The notes under the pieces were generated by a model, which was not told the DNA's origin, ran no database searches, and saw only the letters and a program-made list of their open reading frames with translations. Shown here piece after piece: positions 8,800-17,954 of a stretch of 27,924 nt of DNA. Position 1 is the stretch's first letter, and every line of letters starts with the position of its first letter. The DNA comes from Tectiglobus diatomicola. Its GTDB lineage: Bacteria; Pseudomonadota; Alphaproteobacteria; Rhizobiales; Hyphomicrobiaceae. The position numbers and the translations under genes were made by a program. The stretch spans positions 1-27,924 of the forward strand of contig JAZDSJ010000010.1 of the NCBI GenBank assembly GCA_039583345.1. Reading direction: 5' to 3'.

Positions 8800-9747
8800 T
8801 TAATCTTTGTGAGGTTTCAATTCTAAACAAATACTATAAGTGCGCTTTTTAGAAACACCAAACTCTTCTGCAACTTGTTTTGCTGCTTTTGAAGGCGATG
8901 CAGTGGTCAACACGTAACGCAAACGTTTAACGATAGCATCATCGTCTATTTCTTTAATTGTAGGCGGAGCTACGACAATCGTAAATTCACCACGAATCTG
9001 AGCTTTATTAGCCCATTCTAAAAGTTCAGTTAAACGCCCCCGTTTGCATTCCTCATATTTTTTAGTCAATTCACGTGCTAAAACTGCGCGACGATCGCCA
9101 AGAAATTCACTCAAATCGGCTAGCATTGAAGAAAGTCGATGTGGCGCTTCATAAAATAGTAAAGTTGCTGGCACATTTGCTAACAATTGAACTTCTTTTC
9201 TTCGCGCTGACGACTTCGAATTAAGGAAGCCTGCAAATAAAAAACGATCTGTTGAGATACCTGAAATCGCTAATGCTGAAGTAACTGCAGCTGGGCCAGG
9301 GATAGATGTCACATAGCCCCCTGCTTCAATAACTGCTACTACAAGCTTAAAGCCTGGATCTGATATCGCTGGTGTTCCGGCATCCGAAATAAGAGCAATA
9401 CGACTGCCGCTCAAAATTTCTTCTAAAATCTCACGACGAACTCGAGCCGCATTGTGCTCATGATATGTTTTTAGATTGCTTAAGATGCCGTATCGTACCA
9501 GCAGCTTTTCACTGATGCGTCTGTTTTCGCAATAAACCTTGTCTACGTTTGCTAAAACACATAACGCCCTAATCGTAATATCACCCAAATGTCCAATTGG
9601 TGTAGCAACAACGTAAAGGCCTGGGGTAAGATTCTGGCTGCTTATAGCAGAGATCTCACGACACACAGAAGAAGCACACACATTGCCGACTGAAACCCCA
9701 GTACAGATATCCTCTAATTTACCTGATTTTAATGCTGTAGATTCCAT
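8800..9747 (-). CDS. rsmI: 16S rRNA (cytidine-1402-2'-O)-methyltransferase
   Basis: RsmI methylates the 2'-OH of C1402 in the decoding centre of 16S rRNA using S-adenosylmethionine. The tetrapyrrole-methylase fold is clear: LYVVATPIGHLGDITIRAL at residues 44-62, ISDAGTPAISDPG near 118-131, IPGPAAVTSALAISG near 152, then LFYEAPHRL and ARELTKKYEE, ending with a small helical tail. The protein is 315 residues, slightly long because of about 43 residues before the first conserved strand. The ATG at 9747 is preceded by GGTGAA. Unusual: the segment normally reading CEDTR is CENRR (73-77), changing two well-conserved positions. It is divergent from the lipoprotein gene at 9979, a conserved arrangement in the class. 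Confidence 0.93.
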   Translation of the reverse strand: MESTALKSGKLEDICTGVSVGNVCASSVCREISAISSQNLTPGLYVVATPIGHLGDITIRALCVLANVDKVYCENRRISEKLLVRYGILSNLKTYHEHNAARVRREILEEILSGSRIALISDAGTPAISDPGFKLVVAVIEAGGYVTSIPGPAAVTSALAISGISTDRFLFAGFLNSKSSARRKEVQLLANVPATLLFYEAPHRLSSMLADLSEFLGDRRAVLARELTKKYEECKRGRLTELLEWANKAQIRGEFTIVVAPPTIKEIDDDAIVKRLRYVLTTASPSKAAKQVAEEFGVSKKRTYSICLELKPHKD

Positions 9748-9978
9748 TGTTCACCCATGTCCGCAATGTTGTTGATATTTTTATCATACAAAGATAAAAA
9801 TTTTATGTGATAATCATATGAAGAATTGTGGTGTAGAGGTTAAAAATATGACCTATGATGTTGCAGATTATTGTCATAACTAATTGTTAAAAAGTTTCTT
9901 CGAGTTCTAAGTATTACGTCCTACTGTAAAATTACTCTCGTGCTTTAGAAACTTATAAATTTAAAATGTAAGGTCGTT
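9748..9978. promoter_or_regulatory. Divergent intergenic region between rsmI and the lipoprotein gene
   Basis: This 231-base AT-rich region must hold the promoters for both divergent genes. I cannot identify convincing -35/-10 pairs. AAGG at 9970-9973 is the likely ribosome binding site for the lipoprotein start at 9979. Confidence 0.4.
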
Positions 9979-10012
9979 ATGCTAAAAAATTGGCCGCTTA
10001 TGCTAAAAAATT
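9977..10012 (+). repeat. Tandem 21-bp-period duplication at the start of the lipoprotein gene
   Basis: TTATGCTAAAAAATT occurs at 9977-9991 and again at 9998-10012. It gives two in-frame ATG codons and the peptide MLKNWPLMLKN. It may be a recent slippage product. Confidence 0.7.
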
Positions 10013-11223
10013 TAGTTTATGTCTACATCACTAGAGGCATCGCAGTGTTAATGACATGCATTTTAAATGGTTGCAGCAACGACTTTAAAAACACATCCAT
10101 CTCTTTGCTCACTGATATGAATTTTATAACACAGAAAGGTGAAGCAAAAGCACTAGCACCTAGGAATATAATTGACACTAAAGTAGCTTTACTTTTACCT
10201 CTAAGTGCCTCCGGTCAAGCTGCACTCGTCGCTAAAGAAATGAAGCAAGCAGCTGAGATGGCGCTTTTTGAAAGTAATCATGCTGGTTTTCGTATAGTTG
10301 TTAAAGATACCAAAGGCACAGCTGAAAGCGCGGCAGCTGCTGCAGCCGAAGCCATATCAGAAGATGTAGAGTTAATTATTGGTCCACTATTTGCGAAATC
10401 TGTAGCTTCTGTTTCCATGATAGCACAGAAAAGTAATATTCCAATAATAGCTTTTTCTAACGACCGCCGAGTAGCTGGTCCAAATACATACCTACTCAGC
10501 TTTCAAGAAGATCAAGACGTGCGTCGCATAGTTTCATTTGCAAGCGCACAAGGCATGCGCCAGTTTGCTGCCATTTTACCTAATAACAACTACGGAAATA
10601 GTATTGAAAAAGAATTTCAACTAGCTGTAAACGCTAATAACGGTATTGTCGTTGTCATAAAACGATATCCTACTGGACCTGGTGGGATTTTAGGCTCTGC
10701 ACACGAACTAATAGAAGACATTCATGCTGCTGAAGAAAGCGGGATAAGAATCGACGCGCTATTTGCTCCGGGTGGACCTGACGTGTTGTATAATCTTGGT
10801 TCTGTTTTAAAACAAGAAAAACTTGATACATCGCAGATAAAGCTACTTGGAACAGGTGGTTGGGATTACCCAAATATTACACGTGAAAAAGCTTTTCTGG
10901 GCGCGTGGTATTCGGCGCCTTCACCTAAAAGTTGGCGCATATTTTCCGAAAAATTCAGCCAATCTTTCGGTGTCGCACCACCTCGTATCGCAAGCCTTGC
11001 TCACAACGCAATGACAATAGCCATCCGCTTGGCAAGTACAAACCCAAAAGGCAAACGCTACGATCCAATAAACCTTACCAGGCCCGGTGGATTCATTGGT
11101 GCGGACGGCATAGTCAGATTCACACCTTTGGGTTTACCTGAACGTGGTTTGGCGATACTAGAGGTAAGAAAATTCGGACCACGTGTTATCTCTCCTGCCC
11201 CTCAGACATTCTCAAAAAATTAG
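9979..11223 (+). CDS. Penicillin-binding protein activator-like periplasmic lipoprotein
   Basis: The protein has 414 residues. The N-terminus has a hydrophobic stretch ending ILNGC with the cysteine at residue 32, a passable lipobox. The mature part is a periplasmic-binding-protein type I (leucine-binding-like) fold: VALLLPLSASGQAALVAKEM, then FRIVVKDTKGTAESAAAAA, LIIGPLFAKSVASVSMIAQ, and SNIPIIAFSNDRRVAGPNTYLLSF. In alphaproteobacteria such genes opposite rsmI are annotated as penicillin-binding protein activators (LpoA-like), thought to stimulate peptidoglycan synthases from the outer membrane. Direct proof of that role here is lacking. The first ATG has the best ribosome binding site (AAGG). 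A second in-frame ATG lies 21 bases on, within a tandem duplication that repeats MLKN. The gene converges on hypF. Confidence 0.82.
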   Translation: MLKNWPLMLKNLVYVYITRGIAVLMTCILNGCSNDFKNTSISLLTDMNFITQKGEAKALAPRNIIDTKVALLLPLSASGQAALVAKEMKQAAEMALFESNHAGFRIVVKDTKGTAESAAAAAAEAISEDVELIIGPLFAKSVASVSMIAQKSNIPIIAFSNDRRVAGPNTYLLSFQEDQDVRRIVSFASAQGMRQFAAILPNNNYGNSIEKEFQLAVNANNGIVVVIKRYPTGPGGILGSAHELIEDIHAAEESGIRIDALFAPGGPDVLYNLGSVLKQEKLDTSQIKLLGTGGWDYPNITREKAFLGAWYSAPSPKSWRIFSEKFSQSFGVAPPRIASLAHNAMTIAIRLASTNPKGKRYDPINLTRPGGFIGADGIVRFTPLGLPERGLAILEVRKFGPRVISPAPQTFSKN

Positions 11224-11254
11224 AAGCAAACCTAAATCAAAAGTCGGACTGATT

Positions 11255-13540
11255 TTAATTATTAATACTGAATTTCTTATGATAATTTCTTTTGAGTTTA
11301 GCCTGGGCTATCAATGCCTGACCAAATGCTAGGCCACCATCATTTGTCGGTACTTTTTTATGAATTAATACTGGCGTATCGCCCAATGCTTTAAGTGTCA
11401 AATCAAGAAGAAGAGTATTCTGAAAACATCCTCCCGAAAGAGCTACTGTATCAGCCTCACCACGTAGAATCAAAACCTTAGCCTGTTTTGCAAAGGTCTC
11501 TGCAAGAGAGGCATGAAACACAGCTGCGATGTTTGCACGCTCCCCATTTACTTTGAATAGCGGAGCAGGATCTATCACCCCATCCTGATCAGGAAGTAAC
11601 AATGCTTCGCCAGAACCTTGGCGTGCCAATGCTTCTAGATGCATCGCAGACTCACCTTCGAAGGTCTGGGAATCTAAAGTGATTCCTAAGTAGGCTGCCA
11701 TCGCATCAAAAAGCCTCCCTGCAGAGCTTGAAAGTGGTGCATTACAATTTTTAGCTATAGCCTGGCGCAATAAGCCAAAAGGCTTCTCCTTTAAAAGTGT
11801 CTCTACTCTTGAATCTAGCCCTGCTTGATCTAATCGCGCAAGCATATTCCTCCATGGTTCTCGGTTCGCTACATCACCACCTGGGAGCGCGGCGGGTTTA
11901 AGCCAAGCGCGGCGTTCAAACTCAAAATAATCTCCAAGCAACAGCTCTCCACCCCAGATCGTACCATCTGTACCTAATCCGAGCCCATCTAGAATAATAC
12001 CTATTACTTTCGCACCTGATATGGGCCAAAAGTTATCACCCAGGCAAGCAGCGAGATGAGCATGGTGATGCTGCACTTCAACTACAGGCAAGCCAAGTGA
12101 CGCAGCATGTTGCGAAGATCGATAGCCAGGATGCAGATCGCACGCAACTGCCTTAGGCTTATGACCAAAAAAACTTCGATACTCGTTATCAGCTTTTAAA
12201 AACTCTTTAAAGGTTAATAAATCGTCTAAATCCCCTAGATGATGCGAAAGAAGCGCACGACCATTTTTAATAAAGCAAATTGTTGATTTCAGATGTGCTC
12301 CGTAGGCTACTGTAGCCGGTGCGTCATGAAAGTCTTCAGGTAATTCTATTGTCTCTGGGACACGTCCCCTCGCCCTTCGTAATATCATCTGTCCGTGCTG
12401 TGTAACGCGCTCTACACTATCATCTAGGCAACGCACAATATCACGATCATGCATCAAAATTGAATCAGTTATTTTACCAAGCTTATTCAGGGCTTCATTA
12501 TTATCGATAATCTGTGGCTCACCTGAAAGGTTTCCAGAGGTCATCACTAAAGGACGTCTCACAGCATTGAGTAAAAGGTGGTGAATAGGAGTGTAAGGCA
12601 GTATCCATCCATATTCATGAACACAGGGTGCAATAACCTCAGGAAGCACATCTGGGTAAGATAAGGAACGAGATATCAGTACGATTGGTGCTGCTATATC
12701 TTTGAGGAGTTGTTCCTCTTCTATAGAAATACGAGTATAATATTTAATAATGTCCATAGTGGCCATAATCGCGAATGGTTTTGACGGCCTACGTTTGAGC
12801 CTTCGAAGCCTAATTAAAGCCTTGTTATTAGTAGCATCGCAAGCAATTTGAAATCCACCAATACTCTTAATCGCTAAGATCTCTCCTTCCAAAATACGTT
12901 GAGCTGCCTCAAGTAGCGGCTCTTTACCCTCAGGAATAAGCCTCAAATGTGGCCCACAATCTGGACATGCTATTGGCTGCGCATGGAATCGACGATTATC
13001 TGAACTGGAATATTCCCTCTGACAATACGCACACATCTTAAAAGGAGCCATGGTAGTCTGAGTACGGTCATATGGCTGGTGCCTAAGGATGGTAAACCGT
13101 GGTCCACAATTAGTACAATTTGTGAAGGCATAACCTGCTCGATGCCCACTACTAAAAATTTCAGCCGTGCACTCAGGACATGTAGCAATGTCAGGAGCTA
13201 CACATGCATCTGATTGGTTGTCTTCTGATTTTACGATTGAAAAATCTTTTGGTGCTAAGCGTTCCAAAATCTCCGTCTCTATAACATCAATCCGAGAAAG
13301 AGGTGGAGCCTCAGCTCGTAAACTAATCTCAAATTGATCCAGCGCAGAACCAAAGGCATAAATGAGAACGCCCTCGGAATCATTTAAGACTTCACCTACT
13401 AAATTTAACCGGGTAGCCAGGCGCCAAACAAAAGGCCGAAATCCTACACCTTGCACTCGTCCACGGATTCTTAGCTTCTTACCAAGCCTCAAGTTAAACT
13501 CCAAGTTTACCTGATGCACAAAAAATTCTATAGCTTTCAA
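11255..13540 (-). CDS. hypF: Carbamoyltransferase HypF, [NiFe] hydrogenase maturation
   Basis: HypF converts carbamoyl phosphate and ATP into a carbamoyl group placed on the C-terminal cysteine of HypE, the source of the cyanide ligands of [NiFe] hydrogenases. All parts are present in order: an acylphosphatase domain (RGRVQGVGFRPFVWRLA), two CxxC-x18-CxxC zinc motifs (CPEC...CTNC and CAYC...CPDC), a YrdC-like domain (IACDATNNKALIRLRRLKRR), and the Kae1-like domain with HHHAHLAACLGD, LDGLGLGTDGTIWGGE, SGGCFQN and PTNDGGLAFGQA. No inactivating change is seen. The longest reading (761 residues) begins at TTG 13540. A TTG at 13492 has GGAG six bases before it and gives a more usual N-terminus, so it may be the true start. 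No other hyp or hydrogenase gene lies in the window, which is unusual since hypF is often clustered. Confidence 0.93.
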   Translation of the reverse strand: MKAIEFFVHQVNLEFNLRLGKKLRIRGRVQGVGFRPFVWRLATRLNLVGEVLNDSEGVLIYAFGSALDQFEISLRAEAPPLSRIDVIETEILERLAPKDFSIVKSEDNQSDACVAPDIATCPECTAEIFSSGHRAGYAFTNCTNCGPRFTILRHQPYDRTQTTMAPFKMCAYCQREYSSSDNRRFHAQPIACPDCGPHLRLIPEGKEPLLEAAQRILEGEILAIKSIGGFQIACDATNNKALIRLRRLKRRPSKPFAIMATMDIIKYYTRISIEEEQLLKDIAAPIVLISRSLSYPDVLPEVIAPCVHEYGWILPYTPIHHLLLNAVRRPLVMTSGNLSGEPQIIDNNEALNKLGKITDSILMHDRDIVRCLDDSVERVTQHGQMILRRARGRVPETIELPEDFHDAPATVAYGAHLKSTICFIKNGRALLSHHLGDLDDLLTFKEFLKADNEYRSFFGHKPKAVACDLHPGYRSSQHAASLGLPVVEVQHHHAHLAACLGDNFWPISGAKVIGIILDGLGLGTDGTIWGGELLLGDYFEFERRAWLKPAALPGGDVANREPWRNMLARLDQAGLDSRVETLLKEKPFGLLRQAIAKNCNAPLSSSAGRLFDAMAAYLGITLDSQTFEGESAMHLEALARQGSGEALLLPDQDGVIDPAPLFKVNGERANIAAVFHASLAETFAKQAKVLILRGEADTVALSGGCFQNTLLLDLTLKALGDTPVLIHKKVPTNDGGLAFGQALIAQAKLKRNYHKKFSINN

Positions 13541-13767
13541 TCAACATACTAAATCTAATTATCCATTACTTTAATTAAGAAGCATTGTGTTGACCACGAG
13601 ATATGTAAAACTAATTTTGCCTCAAATTGATCTATTATATCTGCTAATTTATATTAATTTTAAGTTTCAGACGTAGCCTAATGATTAAGTACAAAATACT
13701 ATGATACATAAATATAACTAAGCACCTTGTGTTCACACGACATAAATTTAAATAAATCTTAACATCA

Positions 13768-15150
13768 TTACATAATATCAAGGTGCGCTAAGGGATCGAT
13801 AGGTTTAGAACCCTGACGTATTTCAAAATGAAGCTGAGATTGCCCTGAAATTCCACTATTTCCTGCTTTAGCTATTATTTGACCACGATGAACATCCTCC
13901 CCACGCTCGGATAAGATGCTCCCCAAATGGGCGTAGACCGTAATATAGCCGTCTTCATGATGTATTAGAATAAGGTTACCATACTCTCTTAATTCATTCC
14001 CAGCATATACAACGGTGCCTTTCTCAGACGCTTTGACATCATGGCCTAATGGAACGGCAATATTTATGCCATCGCTCTGAGTGCCGTCTGCAAGGATGCC
14101 AAAACCTCGTACGATACGTCCAACTACAGGCCAACTGAATTTTAAGTTAGTATTAACATTCTTTGAATTTATTGAAGCTTTTTTTACAGAAAACCGATTG
14201 TTGTTTGATGTAAAAGTATTCTTATTTCTTCTAATTGAACGCTCTGAAGATTCAACAATCCCTTTAGGTGGGATGATATTTTCAGCTTCAACAGTGACTG
14301 GAGCAACAACTTTTTCTCTGGAAATTACTTCTGACTTTTTACTAGATGTGTAGTATTTTTCTTCGTGTAAATTTTTATTTTGCCAATGGGAACCGGAAAG
14401 TTTCAAAATTTGACCTATCCGTAACTTTCTAGGATTTTTAATACCATTTAATTCCTTCAAATTACTAATGCTAATTCCTCTGAGACGTGAAATTGAATAA
14501 AGCGTTTCACCCGGTTGAACCTCATGTGTTCCTAATGAGGATTTTGGAAACTCCACATGAGGCAATCGATTAGTCGGCATATCCTTTGAAGATATTAAGG
14601 TTCTAGGTACAAGGGTTAAAATCTGTCCACGACGAATAATGTTGTCTGCTAAATTATTAGTGCGTTTAATGGAAGAAACTGTAATATCGTATTTTTTTGA
14701 AATGCTATAAAGCGTGTCTCCTCTTCGAACAACAATTTTAATCGGATCTACTGAAGCGTACCCTGGGTATTTTAGTTTAGAAACGGAAGGCGCTAGTTTT
14801 TTGTTAGTCGCATCAAGTGTAGTACTTAAGCTTCCTGAAAGCTTTGTCTCGTTGTTTCTACTACGAACCCCATAAGTCACTAAACTGTGCTCAGCAGGTA
14901 TGTGTTCATGATCCGTTCTAGCCAGATTAGAATATATTCTCAAGTTATTTTTAAATTGGGAATCAGGTATTTGTTTATCTTGCTTTTCTAATGGAGAACT
15001 TGAAACACCGAACTGTGAGGTTTCAGGATAAACTCTCGCAACGTCAACATCACAACCTGGAAGGATTGTAGCTAAAAGCAAAAGTATTAAACCATAGTAA
15101 AATAATTTAAAATCAAGTTTAAGCTCTGCATTATGCTTTTTGATATGCAT
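13768..15150 (-). CDS. nlpD: NlpD-like lipoprotein: two LysM domains and a degenerate LytM (M23) domain
   Basis: The protein has a lipoprotein signal ending ILPGC (cysteine about residue 33 from the chosen start). LysM domains follow at roughly 138-181 (VVRRGDTLYSISKKYDI) and 208-252 (VQPGETLYSISRLRGI), then a low-complexity linker and a C-terminal LytM domain near 341-458. In that domain the metal-binding HxGxD is SDGIN and the HLH motif is QLH, so zinc ligands are missing. This is the pattern of NlpD/EnvC, which activate cell-wall amidases rather than cut peptidoglycan. It would act at the outer membrane facing the periplasm during cell separation. An open frame extends to ATG 15192, but I prefer the ATG at 15150, preceded by GGAG at six bases; none of the upstream ATGs has a ribosome binding site. 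It is monocistronic and not beside surE/pcm, its frequent partners. Confidence 0.88.
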   Translation of the reverse strand: MHIKKHNAELKLDFKLFYYGLILLLLATILPGCDVDVARVYPETSQFGVSSSPLEKQDKQIPDSQFKNNLRIYSNLARTDHEHIPAEHSLVTYGVRSRNNETKLSGSLSTTLDATNKKLAPSVSKLKYPGYASVDPIKIVVRRGDTLYSISKKYDITVSSIKRTNNLADNIIRRGQILTLVPRTLISSKDMPTNRLPHVEFPKSSLGTHEVQPGETLYSISRLRGISISNLKELNGIKNPRKLRIGQILKLSGSHWQNKNLHEEKYYTSSKKSEVISREKVVAPVTVEAENIIPPKGIVESSERSIRRNKNTFTSNNNRFSVKKASINSKNVNTNLKFSWPVVGRIVRGFGILADGTQSDGINIAVPLGHDVKASEKGTVVYAGNELREYGNLILIHHEDGYITVYAHLGSILSERGEDVHRGQIIAKAGNSGISGQSQLHFEIRQGSKPIDPLAHLDIM

Positions 15151-15471
15151 TAGCAACTCCATGGTACAAAATACTAATAGCATGGAGACCATTAAAATAG
15201 TATTAACTAAAGCAAATGTAATTTGCTGTTAATCATAGTTTATGTTTATGGTATGAAGTTACTTATTAAGTTTCAATTTGCACTTATTTTAAGATGAAGT
15301 AATTTACATAATTCTTGCCGAGTTAACTTGTAAAAAACAGCTGTATTTGTATTTATTGTTGAAATCCGATGCGAATATGAGTTTTTTTCAGTAATTTACT
15401 TAAATGTAATTTAACTTATTATAAACATAAAACCCAAAAGCGAAGTATGAAACGTATTACGAGATAATAGA

Positions 15472-17106
15472 TTATTTAGTACTCCAATCTTGCTTTATAA
15501 ATTCAGCCCCCTTCTCAGCAATCATGAGAGTTGGCGCATTAGTGTTTCCTGAAGTAATAGTAGGCATAATTGATGCGTCTACAATTCTCATGCCATCAAT
15601 ACCAAGTATTTTAAGGCGAGGGTTAACAACTGCATACTTATCAATTCCCATCCGACATGTTCCGACTGGATGATAAAGTGTGGTTGCAGTATTTCTAATT
15701 ACTTCAAGAAGAGCTTCATAGTCTTTATCGTTGATGTGTTGTCCAGGAGAATATTCCTTAGGTGAGAAAGGCTGCATTGCTGGCTGGTTTACGATGTAAC
15801 GGGTTTTCCGAATTGATTCTAATGCAACAACACAATCTTCTTCGGTAGATAAATAGTTAGGTTGAATTTTAGGCATCACATTAACTTCGGGTGATGTAAT
15901 AGAAACATTACCCCGGCTTGTTGGCCTTATATTGCTAACGCCAGCAATGAAAGCTGGAAAATCATAGGCGGAACTACCAAATTCATTCTTTAGCATAGTA
16001 TGCCTGATGTGATACTGGATGTTAGCAGTCTCAAAAGAAGAATTAGACTTAGCAAAAGCACCAACCATGCATGGAGGTAATAACGAGTAACTTTTTCTCT
16101 TTAAGTAATAATGAATAATCCTAAGAGACTTTGGCCAAAAAGTCTTAAATTTTTGGTTTAGTGTTGTAGCACTCGAGATTTTGTAAACGCACGGAATTTC
16201 TAAGTGATCCTGCAAATTCTCACCAACATGAGGCAAATCAAGAGAAACTGGAATTCCAAAGCGCTGTATTAACTTTCCCGCTCCAATGCCGGATCGTTGT
16301 AAGAGAAGAGGTGTACCAACCGCGCCCGCCGCAACCACAACTTCACGTTTGGCGCCAATGCTCATTGGAATTTCGTGTCTTAATATATCTACTCCTATTA
16401 CTCTATGCTGTTTAATTATAAGTTGCTTTGCTGTGGCATATGTTACTACTGTCAAATTAGGGCGATTAAGAATAGGCTTTATAAAACCTTGCACAGCTCC
16501 CCAACGTATGCCATTTTTTTGACTTAATTGAAAATAACTACTTCCTTCATTATCACCACGATTAAAATCCTCAATTGCTTGTACCCCAGCTTGCTCACAA
16601 GCAACTATCCACGAATCAAAAATATCCAAGCCGAATAAAGACTTTTCTAATCGTAATTCACCACCTTTAGAATGTAAATCTACAAAACAATCGCTATCAA
16701 AAGAGCATTGGTCTTCATGTTTCATGAAGTACGGCAAAACATCTTTCCAAGACCAGCCAACATTTCCTAGCTTATACCAGTTATTATAATCTTGAGCTTG
16801 GCCCCGTATGTATATCATGGAGCCAATGGAAGAGCCCCCTCCAAAAATTTTTCCACATATATAGTTGAAGCGACGATAATTAAGTTCAGGAAGTTCAGTT
16901 GTCTTATAATTCCAATCAAAAACAAGATCACTATTACTATGAAAATAGTCTGTAGGGATATGGGTCCAGATATTACTATCTTTGCCACCGGCTTCTAAAA
17001 GTAGCACGCGAACTTTAGGGTCTTCAGATAAACGATTAGCCAAGAGGCAGCCTGAAGAACCTGCACCAACAATTATATAATCATAAGAATCTATAACATC
17101 GCTCAT
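15472..17106 (-). CDS. GMC family FAD-dependent oxidoreductase (alcohol/choline dehydrogenase-like)
   Basis: This complete 544-residue glucose-methanol-choline family flavoenzyme oxidises an alcohol to an aldehyde. It has the N-terminal FAD-binding IIVGAGSSGCLLANRLSEDP, the first GMC signature GKIFGGGSSIGSMIYIRG, the second signature near GAVGTPLLLQRSGIG, and GENLQDHLEIP. The C-terminal catalytic part has YHPVGTCRMG with the active-site histidine, then VDASIMPTITSGNTNAPTLMIAEKGA. The family includes choline dehydrogenase (BetA) and long-chain alcohol dehydrogenase (AlkJ). The sequence does not settle the substrate, and no betB or betI lies nearby, so I do not assign betA. The ATG at 17106 has only a weak ribosome binding site. 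It is cytoplasmic or loosely membrane associated. Confidence 0.88.
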   Translation of the reverse strand: MSDVIDSYDYIIVGAGSSGCLLANRLSEDPKVRVLLLEAGGKDSNIWTHIPTDYFHSNSDLVFDWNYKTTELPELNYRRFNYICGKIFGGGSSIGSMIYIRGQAQDYNNWYKLGNVGWSWKDVLPYFMKHEDQCSFDSDCFVDLHSKGGELRLEKSLFGLDIFDSWIVACEQAGVQAIEDFNRGDNEGSSYFQLSQKNGIRWGAVQGFIKPILNRPNLTVVTYATAKQLIIKQHRVIGVDILRHEIPMSIGAKREVVVAAGAVGTPLLLQRSGIGAGKLIQRFGIPVSLDLPHVGENLQDHLEIPCVYKISSATTLNQKFKTFWPKSLRIIHYYLKRKSYSLLPPCMVGAFAKSNSSFETANIQYHIRHTMLKNEFGSSAYDFPAFIAGVSNIRPTSRGNVSITSPEVNVMPKIQPNYLSTEEDCVVALESIRKTRYIVNQPAMQPFSPKEYSPGQHINDKDYEALLEVIRNTATTLYHPVGTCRMGIDKYAVVNPRLKILGIDGMRIVDASIMPTITSGNTNAPTLMIAEKGAEFIKQDWSTK

Positions 17107-17342
17107 TAATAGATTTTCACATTTGTTAATGTAGCTGTAAGGTTGATGCTTAGAAGCAACAAACCTTTAAGAAGCACGTCGCAATTGAAAGTTTTTATAT
17201 TACATAAAAGCATTTGACATATTTATTTACTTTACAAGCTATCTCTGTCATTACCATTATTATGAATGAAACCGTTTAGCTTAAAAGTTAATGTTGCGTT
17301 GTTCTTTTATTACACGTATCTGTTTCAGTATTAGACATTAAC

Positions 17343-17954
17343 CTATTTGCGATACCTATCTTGGTTGATCTGAGACTTCGTAATGGAGTTTGATATGTTG
17401 CTAGATTCTTTACTTTTATTGCTAGTTGTAATCTCAACCGAAGCTTCTTTGGAACCGAAAACATATAGTGCGAATTGAGACAACTTATTACCACTTTCAC
17501 TCCATTCACCAGCATTAAAAGTATGTCTTGAACTAATGCAACTTCCTGATGACAGATCCTTTTGTTGAACAAACTCTTTAGTTTCTATAACGGGAGTTTT
17601 CACCCTTTCACCATAATTCTTTTTGCTTTTTAGTGAATAATCTGATGTATTTATGTGACACATTTTGCTTATTGTATGTTCTTCACATTTGTTACTTTCA
17701 AGACGCCGCTTGCGATCTTCTTCAACATGCCTACGTTTTGCTTCAACTAGAGTAGGAAGCATGCTCCCGTGTTTCTTTAGTTCCGAAGAATCTGCAGAGC
17801 GAGAAAACATTGATGGTGAAGGTCTGAGATATGGTTTATTGAGTGATAAAATCTTATTATGCAATCGCTCTAAGTGATCATTGGATTGATCTTCATCACC
17901 TGCATAATCCAGCTTATAACCATCTTCTTCATTTTCACTCACTAATATACCCAC
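17343..17954 (-). CDS. Hypothetical hydrophilic protein, unrecognised
   Basis: I do not recognise this 203-residue protein. It is highly charged and rich in Ser, Lys, Glu and Asn, with no membrane segment or signal peptide. A basic/acidic helix-like stretch EAKRRHVEEDRKRRLE lies near residues 72-87 and the serine/asparagine-rich C-terminus looks disordered. A frame this long is unlikely by chance in such AT-rich DNA, so it is probably a real gene or a recently lost one. The outermost start is GTG at 17954. A second GTG at 17942 has GGGTGGG seven bases before it and may be the real start. It is read in the same direction as the GMC oxidoreductase gene but is separated from it by about 240 bases. 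It may be an orphan or a fast-evolving lineage protein. Confidence 0.5.
   Translation of the reverse strand: MGILVSENEEDGYKLDYAGDEDQSNDHLERLHNKILSLNKPYLRPSPSMFSRSADSSELKKHGSMLPTLVEAKRRHVEEDRKRRLESNKCEEHTISKMCHINTSDYSLKSKKNYGERVKTPVIETKEFVQQKDLSSGSCISSRHTFNAGEWSESGNKLSQFALYVFGSKEASVEITTSNKSKESSNISNSITKSQINQDRYRK

Noticed and set aside
15472..17106. Naming the GMC oxidoreductase betA
   Set aside because: The GMC signatures alone do not distinguish choline dehydrogenase from other alcohol dehydrogenases, and no betaine genes are adjacent.
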